Shown here: in pieces, positions 32,801-46,900 of the stretch
Position numbering within the stretch: position 1 is the stretch's first letter
How the letters are laid out: every line of letters starts with the position of its first letter
Assembly (NCBI GenBank): GCA_030411725.1
Contig: MU839829.1
Location: 2,232,001 to 2,296,000 of the forward strand
DNA: 64,000 bases
Direction of reading: 5' to 3'
DNA from: Echria macrotheca
Lineage: Eukaryota > Ascomycota > Sordariomycetes > Sordariales > Schizotheciaceae
Position numbers and translations under genes: made by a program
The notes under the pieces: generated by a model
The model's database searches: none
Told to the model about the DNA's origin: nothing
Seen by the model: only the letters and a program-made list of their open reading frames with translations

Positions 32801-35800
32801 CTTCGGCCAAGAGAGGCGTTTTTAACATGCTGATCATGGTGATCTGATTTTCCGGGGCGCCGGCCGAGGGAAAGGGTTGAAGCCGGGGCTGGGTAGGGGG
32901 CGTCTTGGCATCCAACAATGCGTCCGAGCGGGTCTCATCCACGGCCAGAATGCCACGCTGGGTTTGGGTTTGTTTGTTTCCGATGGCCGCAGCGCCGCAG
33001 TGGTCTCGACGACGAGTGCATTGTTTTCTCTGGACATTGACTGTGTCTAGACCTTCAATTCGTCTTGGCGGCGTCGTGGATTCTGCGGAGGATGTGCGGA
33101 TTGCCTCATCCAGCCAGGAGGGTCGCTGCGGGAACGCGCAGATGTCGCGGCTAGTTAGTCCAATGTTTGTATCCGTGGCGATCAGATGAAACAATAGATC
33201 TTGCTCCTTCCGCCGCCGCCGCGTCTCTGGGAGCGGCGTGCTTGCGAACAGTCAGCCAGTGTCGACCGACCACACTGGCTCGCCTGCAGCCTGCAAGACG
33301 CAGCACACATGGCCCATCACGACAGCAGGCTAACGGCATTCCGCCAAGCGGCCTTTCGGCGGGCGGAGCGCGGGGGCCGGGTTTGTGAGACATCGAACCT
33401 GCTTCTGGGAAACGGACATCTCCACCAGCTCACGGACCCGTCAGTCACTGGTCGTCCGATCTGCTTTTCTGCTTTCTGTGGAAAGATAACGGCAAAGAAA
33501 GTTGGCATTTCTCGGCAGTCGCGGCATGACGGAAGAAACTTTCGTGGGAGGCCACCATCTGCTGCAGCGCTTTCCCCTCAGCAGGATGGAGGGGCAATTC
33601 CTGTGCTGTGGTAACTTCTTGAGAATGACGTTGAGTGCTCCCTGCCAAAGAAGGGGGGGGGGCGATCCTCGACGATCCCTGCGGGCAGCACAAGCAAGGA
33701 TCCCCGGCTTGGTGTGCAGTTGATCGACGGCCAGCAGCAAGGGAGGGGGGCTGAGCGAACGAGGAACCCGAGCTCCTCCGTCACACAAAAAGAGGTACAC
33801 TCCGATGTCGATGCTTTGCATTGTGTGTATTATCAACAACCTCTTGATGGTTATAATTATCTGAAAAGGGAATTGGAATAAGAAAAAGGGATTGGTTCAT
33901 TCGATACATGTATTACAAGGTTTTAGATGTTGACAGGTAGTTTTGGTGGCTTGAGCCTTTCTGCGGAAACTCATGTGTACCCATTTTCTCCTTCGACAGA
34001 GAGGGGCTCCAAGGCCGCTAGAAGAAAAGCAACCACCACGAAAACCCCGCACACGCTGACTGGCCTCTTTCTCACCGACCGCTGCCGTCATCTTTTTCTC
34101 TGGAAACCTGCCAGCCCTTCTGCAACGACGACTCGACCGTGGCAAGAAGCAATGATCTGCACAGAAAACACCTTGTGCGCGTGGTTTCCTGATATTAGCC
34201 ACCACGTGCATAACAGGTGCGCCAGAGACAGCAACCCGCTCGCTGTACTTGAGGTACCTCGTACAGTACAGCCCCAACACTGTGGAAGCTTGCGGGAGAC
34301 ACACACACACAAACTCGACTGCATGCTGTCCGACCAAGACCAAGACCTCTTTCCCGGGAAACTGGGATTTTCTAGCCGTTTCCCAAGATCAATATTATGT
34401 ACACCTTCTACACTAGAGCAGACTAAACCCGCGCATCTTCCGCCACACCATGTTTTTGTTGTCAGTCATGGACCCGCCCAAAAGTGCCGTTTTATCTTGA
34501 TTTTTTTCTTCTTTTTGACGGTTGATCCGAAAAACCCCACCTGTTGTTGTTTCCACCGACTCCACAACAGCAAACGAACCCTGGACGGGGATGGATGGAT
34601 GATCTGCGATGGATCCCTGACCCGGTTGGTTGCAAGCCACCGCAAATGGAGGAGGGAAGAACCACGAGCGGGTCCACTAAACTAGTTATTTTTTTTTGTG
34701 TCCCTTCGTCTGAACGACCGCAAACCGCCGCAACGCACCGACCCTTCGCCGCCAAAAAAGCAAAGCATGAAACTGCAATTTGAACGACGACATTACCAAA
34801 TAACAAGCAAAGCCTGTCGGTATTTCCGTGCGTTCAATGCTTGCTGCAAAAAGATGTTTGCTTTCCATTGCATTGAGACCGAAAGTCATAATATTGGGAA
34901 CTGCCGAAAAGGGTCCTCTTGTACTAGTAGTTCGCGCGTTAGTTGACTCGGGGTTTCTCACATCCAACAAGGAGTAATCCATGAACATGATTTACGAGTT
35001 CGCAGAGAGAGAGAGAACCCCGACAGACGCGAACCAGCTTCTCAACAACAAAGACATCCCAAGAAAGGAAGGTCCTTCTGTCAATGCGGAGCCTCTCTTG
35101 TCCCCTTGCCTACCTACCAGGTACTGTTGTGTCAAGGTATCCATCGAGAGAGTTTTAACTTTTCGAACCAAGTGGGCAAGGACACGACGTCATGTCCCCA
35201 ACTCCACGAGTCCACAGCCATCCCTTCCAGCCTTGCCGCCTCACTTCTCTAGTGTACACGCTGCTTGCTCGCGCCTCGCTGTTCTTTTTTTTCTCCCGTC
35301 CAGATCCACCTGCTTGCCTGCGGAGTTTCTACGAAGCTGATTAACAAACAAGTCAATGGATCCCTCGCTCACTCGCTCACTCGCCTCAACAAACACTCTC
35401 CAGAAAAACTCCCGAAGATGGATCCCGAAGAACCCCTCTCACCAAGCCTTCCTGGCTTCCCGAGCCGGGGTTTCACTCTTGACCAAACCCAGCGTACATG
35501 GAAAAATGCACTTCGCAGTCTCCTCTCTCTCTCTCTTCCAGAACAAAACGGGTCCCCTCCACTCACTGCAAAAACCCGGCAGGTCTTGCTTTATGCGTAA
35601 TCCCCGATACCCCGATCCCTCCCGATTCCCCGACCCCATGTACCCACATCAAGACATCAATATTTCCCTTCCCATATTTCCCATGAGCATGAGGCTTTAA
35701 ACTCTGAGAGGAGAGGGGAAAAAAAAGAGGCCCCAGACCCGTGGTGGGTTCTCTCTCTCTCTCTTCCTCCCTTCTACTAGTCTACTCGTACTACCATATA

Positions 35801-36888
35801 GTATATGATACTCGTCTTGACCCCAAAAGTTCCAATCAAAGTGCCAAAGCAAAGAGGTCGCCGACCCTACAAACCAGGTAGGGACGGGAATCAAGTAGAT
35901 AGCTAGGTAGGTAGGTGGGTAGGAAGTATAATCCCCGATCTGAATATCCATCCGCAGTATCCCTAGTATCACTCAAGAAAGGAGTATCCCGACGCCAGTG
36001 CCCACAGACATCGAAATCGCCGAGCACAAAATGTGGGGGCTGCACGACGAACACCACCACCACACTATGCGTAGCCTCGACATCCCGGTCCAACGAGCAA
36101 AAAACACCGTCCGGACCTCTCGTTGGCTGCCGGGCCTGCAATCATGCTGTACCACACGGCAAACACATTGTTGCCACGAGCCGGCACTACGCTGCTTTGC
36201 GTCTAGGACAAAAAGCCACATTTTGGCAGTCACCGGCGAACAACGGGCCCCCAAAGCATGCTTTTACATGTCGTGTCAATTTCTATTGACGTCCCCGAGC
36301 CTATGGCAGCTCGATCCCGGGGCTGCAAGCTGTTCTTGTTCCCCCCTCACCGCCTCCTCAGCCCCCCGTCTCGCCCCTCTCCGCCATGTTTTGCCAAGTC
36401 GTACAATCCGCCCATTGAGGCCATCCCATTCTATATACATTGTGTTTCCACGAAACACCCAAGGGGGGGGCCATCAGTACAATTCGCGCCCTTTTTGCGC
36501 AACCTCGGAACCCAAGTGAAAAACGCCCATGTAAATGCTGAAAAATCCCCGATCCTCTTTCGCCGTCGCCTGGACATGAATATGCCCCCATTTGCCCAAC
36601 CGCTCTCGTGATTTGACCCCGGCCGGGTGCCCTGTGGTAAAAGCAAGTCCTCTTCTCAGTCCGGTGTTACGCCATCCCGAATAATCGTGTGAATGCGCCC
36701 CGTCGTACAGATTCGTCGCTGGCAGTCGTTGCCAAAGATTAGAAATAGCAATTGTCTGATATCGTTTTGTAGGCGCCCATGCCACTTTGTCGCAACCAGG
36801 CGCATCGGGCAGAAATTAATATGCATAGAATGTAGTGTCGTTGTGGCAAAAGAGCGTCGAGAAACAAAAATGAGAGAAAAAAAATGAA
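28821..36888. other. 8-kb gene-poor region between convergent nimA and mtfA-like genes
   Basis: I could not support any protein gene here. The longest frames (33927-34685 plus, 30743-31456 minus) lack domains, contain runs such as FFFFF or THTHT, and overlap equally open frames on other strands. The sequence is rich in short homopolymers and TGGAT/CCCATCC-like simple repeats. It includes the AC tract at 29818-29881. Non-coding transcripts are possible but not visible from sequence. Confidence 0.55.
29818..29881. repeat. (AC)n microsatellite
   Basis: An AC dinucleotide tract with several ACGC and ACAG interruptions, about 64 bp long. Confidence 0.95.
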
Positions 36889-37912
36889 TTAAGCAACCAG
36901 AGCGGGCCCGCTGCTGCTGGTTTCGAAGTTGTGGCAACCTCGCTCGTGACGCTTCATGTTGCTTCGCACGCTGAAGGCCTTGCCGCACCCGGGATGAGGG
37001 CACTTGAACGGCTTCTCTCCCGTGTGGGAATGGCTGTGGATTCGCAACGAGCTCGGCCTCGAGAACGCCTTGTTGCACGTCTGGCAGATGTAGCGGTCCT
37101 GAGACTGAGGGAAGGAAGAAGCCGCCGAGTGGGCCATGTAATGATGATGTTGCCATGGGTTTCCACCCGGGTTCGGAGCAAGTGAAACCGAGACTGGCAT
37201 CGGCGGGAAAGCCTAGAATTTGTTAGTCTCCTGCTGCTCAAAATGACCATCGACTGCGAGCGACATACCTGAGGGAGTGGCCGCTGGTAGTACATCCCCT
37301 GCATCGACTGCTGAGGTGGAGGCGTAGGCTGCATGGGAGGGTAGTACGAAGCCATCGCAGGCTGGCTCATGTACGCTGGAGAGGCGAAATGAGGTTGGTA
37401 TGCCTGGGGTTGGACTTGGACACGAGGCACCGATGTCAAATGCCGAGCATCATCGAGGTGGCTAAGCGGCGGCGTCGTCTCGAAGTAATAGTTGGACGTG
37501 GTCGAAAGCTGGCTCACAGACTTGGTCGACGGTGAGTTGTACCCCTCGAACGAAGCATCCGACGACATGGGCGGGCTGGGCGGAAGAGCAGCGCGGAGCA
37601 TCGCCGGGTTGCCATAGTGCGACGAGTTTGGCCGGGTGTCTGGCTTCATTTGGGCTGGCTAACTGTCAGTATCCAGAATCTTGCTTCTTCTCCGTATGTC
37701 TTACATTGCTGCTGTTGCTGCTGCTGTTGTTGTTGCTGGGCCTGGGCGTGTGTCTCGGCCGTGGGTGAACCCTGATCCGCCAACCCAAGCAGGTTCGAGA
37801 TGGAAGGGAGCGAGCACTTCGCAGAATCGTCCATCGGCGGCGATGGTGGTGGCACGTAGCCGTAGTGGGTGGGTTGCTGGGGAGCATAGTGTGATATGAG
37901 TGTGGTCGCCAT
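36889..37912 (-). CDS. mtfA: C2H2 zinc-finger transcription factor, MtfA family
   Basis: Likely orthologue of Aspergillus MtfA, a regulator of secondary metabolism and development; Sordariomycete homologues are often named cutinase G-box binding protein. Exons: 37912-37705, 37654-37269 and 37212-36889, giving 305 aa. The N-terminus has the family signature PPSPPMDDSAKCSLPSISN, then a poly-Gln tract of about a dozen residues just before intron 1. The middle is Pro/Tyr/Gln-rich. Two zinc fingers close the protein: CQTC...H...H at 241-261 and CPHPGC...H....H at 269-292, with the linker HTGEKPF and the strongly conserved FSRPSSLRIHSHSH and FSVRSNMKRHERGCH blocks. Intron 2 has a GTATGT donor and ACTAAC branch. 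It stands alone in a ~22-kb gene-poor region. The target genes are not knowable here. Confidence 0.82.
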
Positions 37913-40900
37913 CGTGCGAGTGTAAATTCCTGGTCGGTTGGCTGGTGGTTCTGGTGGATAGGAGGAAGCGTCTATTAAGAGGTTGCGAGTGGATGGGCGT
38001 GTCCGATTATTATACCGAGGACCAGCTGGATATGGATGGTTATTGTTCCTTGATCTAAGAACCCGAGATTTCCGAGTCGATGATCTAGCGGGAGGGGAAG
38101 GGGGACCGCTAGCTTATGTATGCAGAGGCAAGAAGCTTGTTGACGTTGCGAGCGAGGAGGGCCGGGGTGTTTTGTACCATCGATCTCCCGAAGTACATGG
38201 AGAAAGAGCGGATGATCAAGCGACAATCCCAGTTGATCCCCGGACCAACAAGGCTTCCAGTCGAGTTGTCACTACTCTAATGAAGGGTGGGTCTGACCGG
38301 CGGCCTTGGGGTGCTGTGCCAGCCGGGATCAAGGGCCATGGGGGGGTGCATGTCGATCAGAAGAGGTACCCCCGGTCGTTACCAAGTACCCATATCGCCT
38401 CCTGTTATATGGGTCTGTGACTCCGGGTGCGTCGGGGGCGCACCCTGATTGATGCTTCTGCTGCCCATCCGTAAACACGGGGGAGCCATGGGATTGAGCG
38501 CTGCAGAGGATCCAAGGAGACCGAATGCGGCTTCTCTGGATCTACCAACGATCTCCGGAGGCCAAACGTTTGAGATTTGGGCCCTGCGAGGCCGTCGTCA
38601 TCCGGTACTCTGGCCTCTGGCGCCCTCCTTGGCTCGGTCGGTGTCGAATACCGTGTCGTGTCTTCCGACCCGGCACTGTCCCATGTCCCCGGGGCCAAGA
38701 CCAACGAGAGACACGGAAAGCGGTACACACGTTTCTGTGGCGTGGCCCTCGACGCCGGCACTAGCACGCAAAGGGAGAGATTTTCTCTCTGCCATTTTTC
38801 TGGGCCATGCAGATGCCACGGGCCATTTGCCTGGAAGAGCATCTCCCGCCGGCCGCGAGCGTTGGTCTGTGTGTGCTGTGTGGCCCCGCAAGCCCTGCCC
38901 GTCAAGCCTGTCACGGACGCTTTGGTCGTTTGGGAACAGGGGGCCCCTTGAGTCCGGGCTGGCAGACTTGAGACGAGCAGCGACTCTGATTTCTGCGGTG
39001 TCCAATGCACACCCTTGGCCCCGCTGGTTATGCTGTGACCGGATTCTCGAGCTGATCTTATGCCGTTCATCCTGCCGTCTTGTCAAGACTGCCATCTCGA
39101 AACAAGTCCTCGTCCGCATTTTAAGGTTGACACGCCTCGACGGTGTTTCCAGAAGCTTTCTGATCTGTCGGGCCCCATGACGCAGATTGCCCGATCCTGC
39201 TGGACCCGGCGATCTCGTCTTCTCATCTGGCGACCGGCCGGCTCAGTCGTGCCATGGCAACTGTTCCGGATGTGCTACAGGGAGAACAGGGCCATCTTCA
39301 TGCCATGATCGCCTTTTTGAAATCACGCCAACACCTGCCCACCGCTTTGGGGGAGAAACGTCGTCGGCCCAAGGCACCTGCTGTCCCGAGTGCCTCTCCG
39401 CGGCCCCGGATTATTATTACGTGCTGCAGGGGCTTGCCTGAAGGCCTGGGGACCGCCCAAGACCGGCAGTACGGAGAGCTGTGATCAATGATGACCTCTC
39501 CAGGCAGATCTCGGGATATTTGTTGTGATCTCGTTTCGCCGCTGGTTGCCGCCAACCCTACTCGGCACTGATACCACCGTAGCTGTCGCTATTACGTAGT
39601 TACGGGGTCTCGTTCTAGTTCGTCATAGACCCAAGTTGGTGCTGTCTTCCGGGAAGCAGGATTGAAGTGGATGGCAGACTGCTGAGGTGAGAGGCTGAGA
39701 CCAGTCTGTGAACCCGCACGCGCACGGGGCCCAGATCGATCTCATCTCACGCCAACGGTGCAGCAAGACCGGATGCAAGGCCGATGGCAAAAATGGAGAC
39801 ACCGGATGGCAGATGGCAGAGGGCCTCAGCGCGAGCCACGATGCGGTGCTTCAAGTTTGTTTCTTGAGCAACGGTCGGAGGATTTCCAGAAACAAAGGCT
39901 AATCTCGAGAGATCGAGTGATCGTCCACACGACCAGAGCGGTTTTGCCGTCGTCGTCGCGAGTCCGGGGCGATGATGAGATTGACATGGGGCTTCAGGGG
40001 TCCGTGATCGCCAGCGGAAGCGACTCCATGTTGACCGGGGCTGGGACGGAACGACGAGCAGCCTGTCTGGCCCTGTGTCTGGCATTCGGCAGGGGCAATC
40101 GACGTGAATCTGGGGCGCTTGGTACAGCGCTTTGGGCGTGTAGCAGAGCCCAATCAGACGGGCGGCCTGGCACAGGACGACAGTGCTCATGCCACAGCCG
40201 TGCCACGGCTTCGGATGGGCTGTTGCAAGGCATGATGCGAAGAAGACACTGACCTCTTGCCACGGCGCCGTCGTCTGTCATCCGGCCATACCGCATATGT
40301 CGTCCCATCTTTGGGACCGTGCTGCTCACGGCGTTGTTTGGGCCTCGGGCACAGAATGATCCGATGGTGGTGGTGAGGAAGGCAACGTCTGTTCCCGGTT
40401 CGAGTTGGGTGGAGGAAAAGATTGGGTGTTGGGAGACCCGCAGGTCCAGCCGAAAGACTGGAGCGCCACATCCAGTCGAGGAATTTTCTGCACCTTCCTC
40501 AGAAGCCACAGAAGCAGCACAGAACGCTGGTCTTCAGGGCACATCCATGCCAGCTGGGCGAGAGCGGCCAACGGTCGAGTCACGCGCCAATCAAGCTCGT
40601 CTGCCAGCGAGTGGGGTTGAAACATTTTGCACTGAGCGAATTTCAACCTCCAAACATCGACGGCAGATCCATCTCGGCCCTCGCTCGGGGCCAGATCTCT
40701 ATCAACAACGATCAACGCCAGAAACCGAATCCCGATGCTGGAGCCAGGCGGAGCTTGTACCCGCCCGCTATCGCCGGCGATCGTGGTCCAGGGCGTTCAA
40801 TGACCTGCGCCCCGCCAAATAACTACCCCGCTAACGGCCGCTAAATCGCTCTCAGTCAACACCACAATGAATCGACTCAATCGAGTGTTGAAATGCTCAG

Positions 40901-43900
40901 TGCTCAGCAGGCAACATGCAAGCCACTTCTGGCTGCAACGGCCCGTTTGTGAGCCAGCTCCCAAGGCTCCAAGTGCTGCTCATGTGGCTCGAGCTTCGTT
41001 CTCTCGCCAATCATGCGGGTTGTCCAGCATGCACCTGCCTCAGTTGCGTGCGTTGACAGCTTCAGCTACTACCCCGCGCTAGACGAGCGATTGCCAATTG
41101 AGAAGAACCTGCTCCAGCATCTTTCGTGTCGTTCATCTTCGTTGACGTGTGTTCAATCCCCAATTTCGAGGCTGGGCGGAAATGATATCAGGGCCTTCCT
41201 CTTTCGCCAAAGCCCTGCTGCCGATGGAGGGCAGCGTGCATCCACCACCACGCGGTTCCCACGAACCCGTTCATCTGGTCGGCGTGCCACTTCTCTGGGT
41301 CGCCCGGGGGATCTGGTTCATTGCCAATATCCCAATCTCGCGGCCATGTTGTACCAGAGTTCAGTGCCGGCCTCGGGCGCGTGTTCGTCGGTATATGGCT
41401 GGGGCTCCGGGTGCTGTGTGGTGAGAAGCGGTGGTACTTCGGGCCCTCTTTGATTGCCCGCCTATAACGCGACCACTATAACCAGGCTCCCAGGAACCCA
41501 GCCCTCCAAGCCGTTCCCTCGAGCCCTGAGACGGCGCGCGCCAACGTCACACGCGAAAGAGCTCACACCGGCCCCCTGCGAGAAATACCGGAATTCCCAA
41601 ACGGATATTATCCGACTTGCGGGCGATCAACGTGGCGCTGTCTTAGCGTTGTTCGCTTGGAGAGAAGGATGCGGGAGGGTTGCATTCCCGCTTTGGGCAT
41701 GGGCGACGATCGACGAGCGTTTTCTTCGTTTTGGTCCACGCTGGTCTCGGGAAATATCCCCCGGCCTGCCCGTCGTTCTGTCACTATCCAACTTCCTCTT
41801 TGGGCCGACTCAGCGCCCGTCGACGTCGTCATGGCGGCACCAATGGATCGTCACTGCGCCAGGACACGACGTGGAATGAGCGCATTTTGCTGGCCCAGCA
41901 GACAATGTCGTCGCGAAAGGGCTGTCAATTAATTTTGCGGCGCACCGTCGCTGGCCCCCTTGACCAGCAGGCGACGACAACGGGCCCTGTCAACAAGCGT
42001 CAGGTCAGCAGAGGAGCATGTCCGAACCTCACCGCAACTTGGCGACGTCAAGGCTCTGGCCGGCCCAGCCAGCCCTAAACACGATTGCCTCAGGTGCCGG
42101 TGGTCTGTTTGACGCTCAAGCCCCCCGATCCATGCATTGACAGAACCAATCTCACGAGTCACGGAAGTCAGCAAGCAGCAATGCCTTGATGTTTAGACGG
42201 TCCGGAGCCACAGATTGGTCAGGTTTCAGACATGTCTGCAAACAAAAACGTCCCTCACGCAAGCCAGAACCAGCCCATGACGGGAAAGCTTTTGGCCTTC
42301 ATGGCATCATTGCTAGTGGTCTGGATTCGAGCCGCCAAGCGCACCTCTGTCGGAGTCTAGGTCGGCCTGACGCGTCTTCTGATAATCAACCACATGGGGC
42401 ATGACAATTACAATCGGCCGCGGAGAGTTGACTGTGGCGGACGAAGTAACCATATTCATTCGATTGATCCCAGCAAGCCGGCTGGCAGCGACCGAACGCG
42501 GCGTAGAATGCAACCCCATTCACAACCACTCAGAGCGAACTATCCAATGCGGAATAGAGTTGAGGGATCCGTCGATCAGCACAGGGGTGATCGACCCGCC
42601 CGGGAGTTTCCCTTGGCTGCGCCTTTTCAGTGTCGACGGGATGTTGATCACTGGGAGTTCGGTATATGGAGCTCCTTGACAAGTGATTCGAGGCTTCATC
42701 ATTAGCCACGATGCGTTTGGCTCCGAGCCGTCGGTAACTCTCAACACGTGAAAACCTGGAAAGATTCGCAGAGCTCGTCCGCAACGTGCTTCGGCTCTCG
42801 GGATGAGTTGGCGTCCACCAAAGGAAAAAAAGAAAAATGGAGCCGGAAACCCTTGCGGGCCCCCGCCCCATGACCAAGATTGTGGGTGGCAGGCCTTCAA
42901 CAGGGGGAGGCCAATATCTTTTCCGAACACTGATCCCGGCAAGGAACCAAGGCAAGCCACTTCGCTCGCCATCACAACCTCTTCCAACTTCGTGGAGACA
43001 GCAGTCTTTCTATTGCAATTCTGCTGTTGTTTCCATCAAAGACGCTGGAGCTAGAAGCTCAATACCTGCTCGCGGCGTTCCAGTCCGCTCCGCAAAAAGG
43101 CTTCTCGTCTTTGCTGATCTGATTCTGGACCCAATGTCTCCCACAGAGACACAGAGGATCCTTTGCAGTCTGGACATGGACTCTTGGGGCTTGCGTGTTG
43201 GTTTTCGCGATTGGGCTGTCTAGAACTAACCGTCCCGCATCGCTACCAGATCGCTCCCTCGACAAGAGTGGCTCCGGACATGGTGGATCGCATGCGTCGT
43301 CGTATCACTGGGGTTGGGGCCAAGTAACAGCTGATCGGCCACCACTCTACCGAGCTGACTGCTCACTGGTGGTGCCCAGATCCGACCATCTCTCACCCCG
43401 GAATGACTGCTCGCCCGCATGCAACGTGCATCAAGACCAAACAGCGTTCATTGTTAGCGTCGAGCATCCTTTGCTTTGCATCGGAAGAGGGTGTCTCCCG
43501 CCTTTTGCTCGATGTCCCAGCCCGGCTTGACAAGACGGCTAAACGGCTCCGTGGTCACGCCCTCTTTCGGTCGAGCTTTCCATATCACAACGCCGTTGCG
43601 GTTGGTGTAAGATCGCTTTTCCCACTAAACGGCGCCACATGTGACGTTGAGCCCGGCTGGCAGTCCCCAAAACGGGAAAGTCTGGAGGGGAAATTTCCGG
43701 TCTGCTCAGCAACAGCGCCAGCCTTGACGGCTTGCGGTTAGCGTCTTATTCGTTCTTGGCTAGACTATAACGGCATTCTCAAGTCTATTGCAACGTCGGT
43801 TGTTCTCATGTCGCTTTCCGTCCAGGGCTGAGTGGCCCAGACCAAATCTAACTTCACCAGTCACACCTCGGATAAGGCAGACCTGGCATCTCAGCTTCCA

Positions 43901-46900
43901 AGTTGGGATCCCCCAAGGACGAAGTAGGAAGCGTTGAAACAGGGATACCTGAGAAGATGTCATATTGGGGCAAAGCCCATGGATTCACACGAACAGCCAT
44001 GTAAGCCACAGCTATCTCCAGCCTGGGGGACGGATGGCTTTTGAAGAGAGAAAGAACTAACGCCAAGGCGCCAGGTAGATCCGCTACAAATCCGATTCGC
44101 GGTCGAATCAGTTGGCTCACTGGGGGTTTGCGTGGGATTTCTCGCTCCTCTGATGCGCCAGCTCTTTTGCGGTTTGCAGTCCACACCACCAGCCGCTTCC
44201 GCTCCATCACCAGAGCCAACGGTGGATGCCACTAACGGATCTGTTCAAAATCGTGCCGACGGGGTGCTTAGCGTGAGATCGGTAAAGTCCCCTGAGCCTG
44301 GGTCACTTGCTTGGCTCCCCGTCGTCAATCCTTCGCTGAACTGAGGTTCAACGGACGAGAGTTGCTCCAAATGGTGGCGTTGTAACTTGGCGGTTGAGAT
44401 GTGGCTGCCGCGACACCGCAATAGGCTGTCTGGCCCGTTAGTGCGATGACAAGACGCAAGACGACATGGGCTTTCTCCGACTTTGCCGGTGTGGCCTGGC
44501 CCTATATCAACTCTATTATAGGGCTCCCCTGTCAAAGTTTGTCGATATTGCGACTTTGCAGGCCCTCAACTACCAGGGCTCCTGCCGCTAGTAAGGTCGG
44601 TCCAGGTCGAAAACGGACATGAGCGTTGGTGTGGTCAGGTGAAAATCACCGAGATCCCCTGTTCGCCATAGGGCTCGTCGACAGACGTTGGTGTTGGGCG
44701 GGAGGTCGGGGCAAGGGTCTCACCGCTGGGCATACCTTCTCTGAAGCAGCAAAGAGATACCGTGTGCATGGTGCGCTCGGTTCGTGGTTAACGCGCCATC
44801 ACTCTTCCGAAGCGGTTCTGGACCATCAACACGCCTGCAAGCAACATGATCAGGAGTGATAGCCAAGAATGACATTCCTGGCTTCGATCCTTGTGGCGAC
44901 CTCCGGATATTGCTCACATCTTGACCACAACTGCGCGTTAATTGAAGCTAACCGGGCTTGGGACCTCAGCCCGGCTGGATGGTCCCACGGGTCCATCACG
45001 CGCAGGTCACAAACCTTCGAGCTGCCAAGACACGTTCAGGAGTGCCAGAAGTCTCTGTCTTGCTGTATTTGGTCTGGGACGCATGGGCAAGGCCTCGATT
45101 CATTGCACCGCATCCTTCCAAATCCTCTCTTGGTACAGTTCTCATCTCATGAGGCCTGCCGATGTGCCGATGATCCCAGAAAGAACGAGCGTCCATACGA
45201 ACCGATACGGACTCAGGAGACAAAAGGATGTCACCTTGGCCAACTGCGTCGTGCTTGTGCCAACAGGGACACCAGGAGCGGGGCATCCAAGACCAATGCC
45301 ATCCAGAGCCCGCCCTGTCGGTCTCCATACAGTGCCCAACAGGTCCAGACGAAGTCTTGACAGAGTCCCTGTTCTCTGTCAGGATCGTGGGACTAGTACC
45401 GTAAACTACTCGAGATCTTTTCAGCCAAGCCAACCCTCCAGAGGATTCAGGAGAGGTTGGGAGACAATAAGTGACGGTCATCTTCCCGTTCCCACGGGAC
45501 AGAAATCGGAGCGATGGGTGGAAGAGCTTCCCAGCCGTCTGGGAGCACTCAATAACCAGCCAGGTGGGGTGGAGGGTAGGAGCCGGTTCAAATCAAGCGA
45601 CACCAAACATCTCTTCCGCCTGGAACTGGTGCGATCCTCAGGACAGAACCTGATACAACCTGCCATTCCGAGGCGATCACTGCGTATCGGGGTTGCAGTC
45701 AAGGCATATATCTTGCTGAGCTCGATCAAAACCACGGTTACGTTGGGGCGCGGCAGCGAGCCACTTCTGGTGTCGACGGCGACCTGAGCTCACTGGCCGG
45801 CGGCGGGAAGGACCACGACGAAGATCAAGCGCGCCTGAGATTGGTCTGTTGGGTGCTGTCGCTCTCCGCTTCGGCAACATAACAACACACCAATGCATCG
45901 ATATTGCATGGCCAAGCTCTCCGGGACGGCGAGTGGTGACCGGTCTGTACGATGTTTGTCAGCTGGGGATCCCGACGTTGCATGCTTCTTCCTGCGTCGA
46001 TTTGGCGTGCTCATCGCAGCAAAATACGGCGTACATTGGTTGATTGCGTAGGCCGAACCCAGACTTGGGGTCCCCCCTGGGCAGCTCTAGCACCGTCGTA
46101 GCGTTGAGGTCGCAACCATGGGCTCGCATAGCGGAAGCCGTCGATCAGCATTCGACCATTTCGTTGTTTGCAGAGCTGAAAAAGAACAGACGACGAGATA
46201 TTCACCTGCGAACTGGCATCGCCAGCGGATGGCCCTTCGGTGTTGTCCAAATACCAGGGTGATGTGCCACAACCACCGCCGATCTCTGAGACAGTCACAG
46301 CCGTTTAATGAGCCTCCACGCTTTTCTTCTTTGAGCGGTCTCCCTAGACCATCGGCATCGATTCCGAAGTTGACCGTTAGCTCGACCCACCAGCTCAAAG
46401 AGCTTGTTTGCTTCGTTCCCGGTTCTTCCAACACTGCATGTTTGTTTACGTGTAGTACAAACCAAGCCCGTCACGTCCAAATGCCGATACTAAACAATCA
46501 TTATTGTCGACCTCTTACCAACTGCTCTGCAGTAGCATTGGGCAATGCTTCGCAGTGAGGTGGCTGGCTGGCGAGCTCAGAACAGGGGTTGGCTTACATA
46601 CACTGTGTGTGGCTTGCCAGGATTCAAGGGTCAGAAAGCCGTTGCCTGCGAAAAAGCAAGCGGTCGTGCTTCGAGCAAAGCCGCGGGGAAGCCAACACTT
46701 GCTCAGGCATATTTTCTTGTCGAAGCCGTCTTTGCTGATCCCGACTTGTATCTGATCAACATGCTCGCAGTCTGTCAACAAAGCGGCCGAGTCTGGTACT
46801 GGATGCAACGCCGACCCAATCTGGAAATACATGACGCCACATCGCTCGCGGCTAGCTGAGGGAGAAGGCCAGCAGTTCAGAGCCAAGCGCGTGATGGGGC

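Noticed and set aside
33927..34685. 252-aa plus-strand open frame
   Set aside because: Contains low-complexity runs (FFFF, Thr/Lys and His clusters) and no recognisable family; competing frames are equally open.
38449..39180. 243-aa plus-strand open frame next to the MtfA-like gene
   Set aside because: Frames on both strands over the same bases are similarly long, and the product has no domain or structural pattern.
44942..45787. 281-aa plus-strand open frame in the gene desert
   Set aside because: No domain, no conserved motif, Arg/Pro/Ser/Gly-dominated composition, and overlapping open frames in other registers. It is expected by chance in DNA of this G+C.
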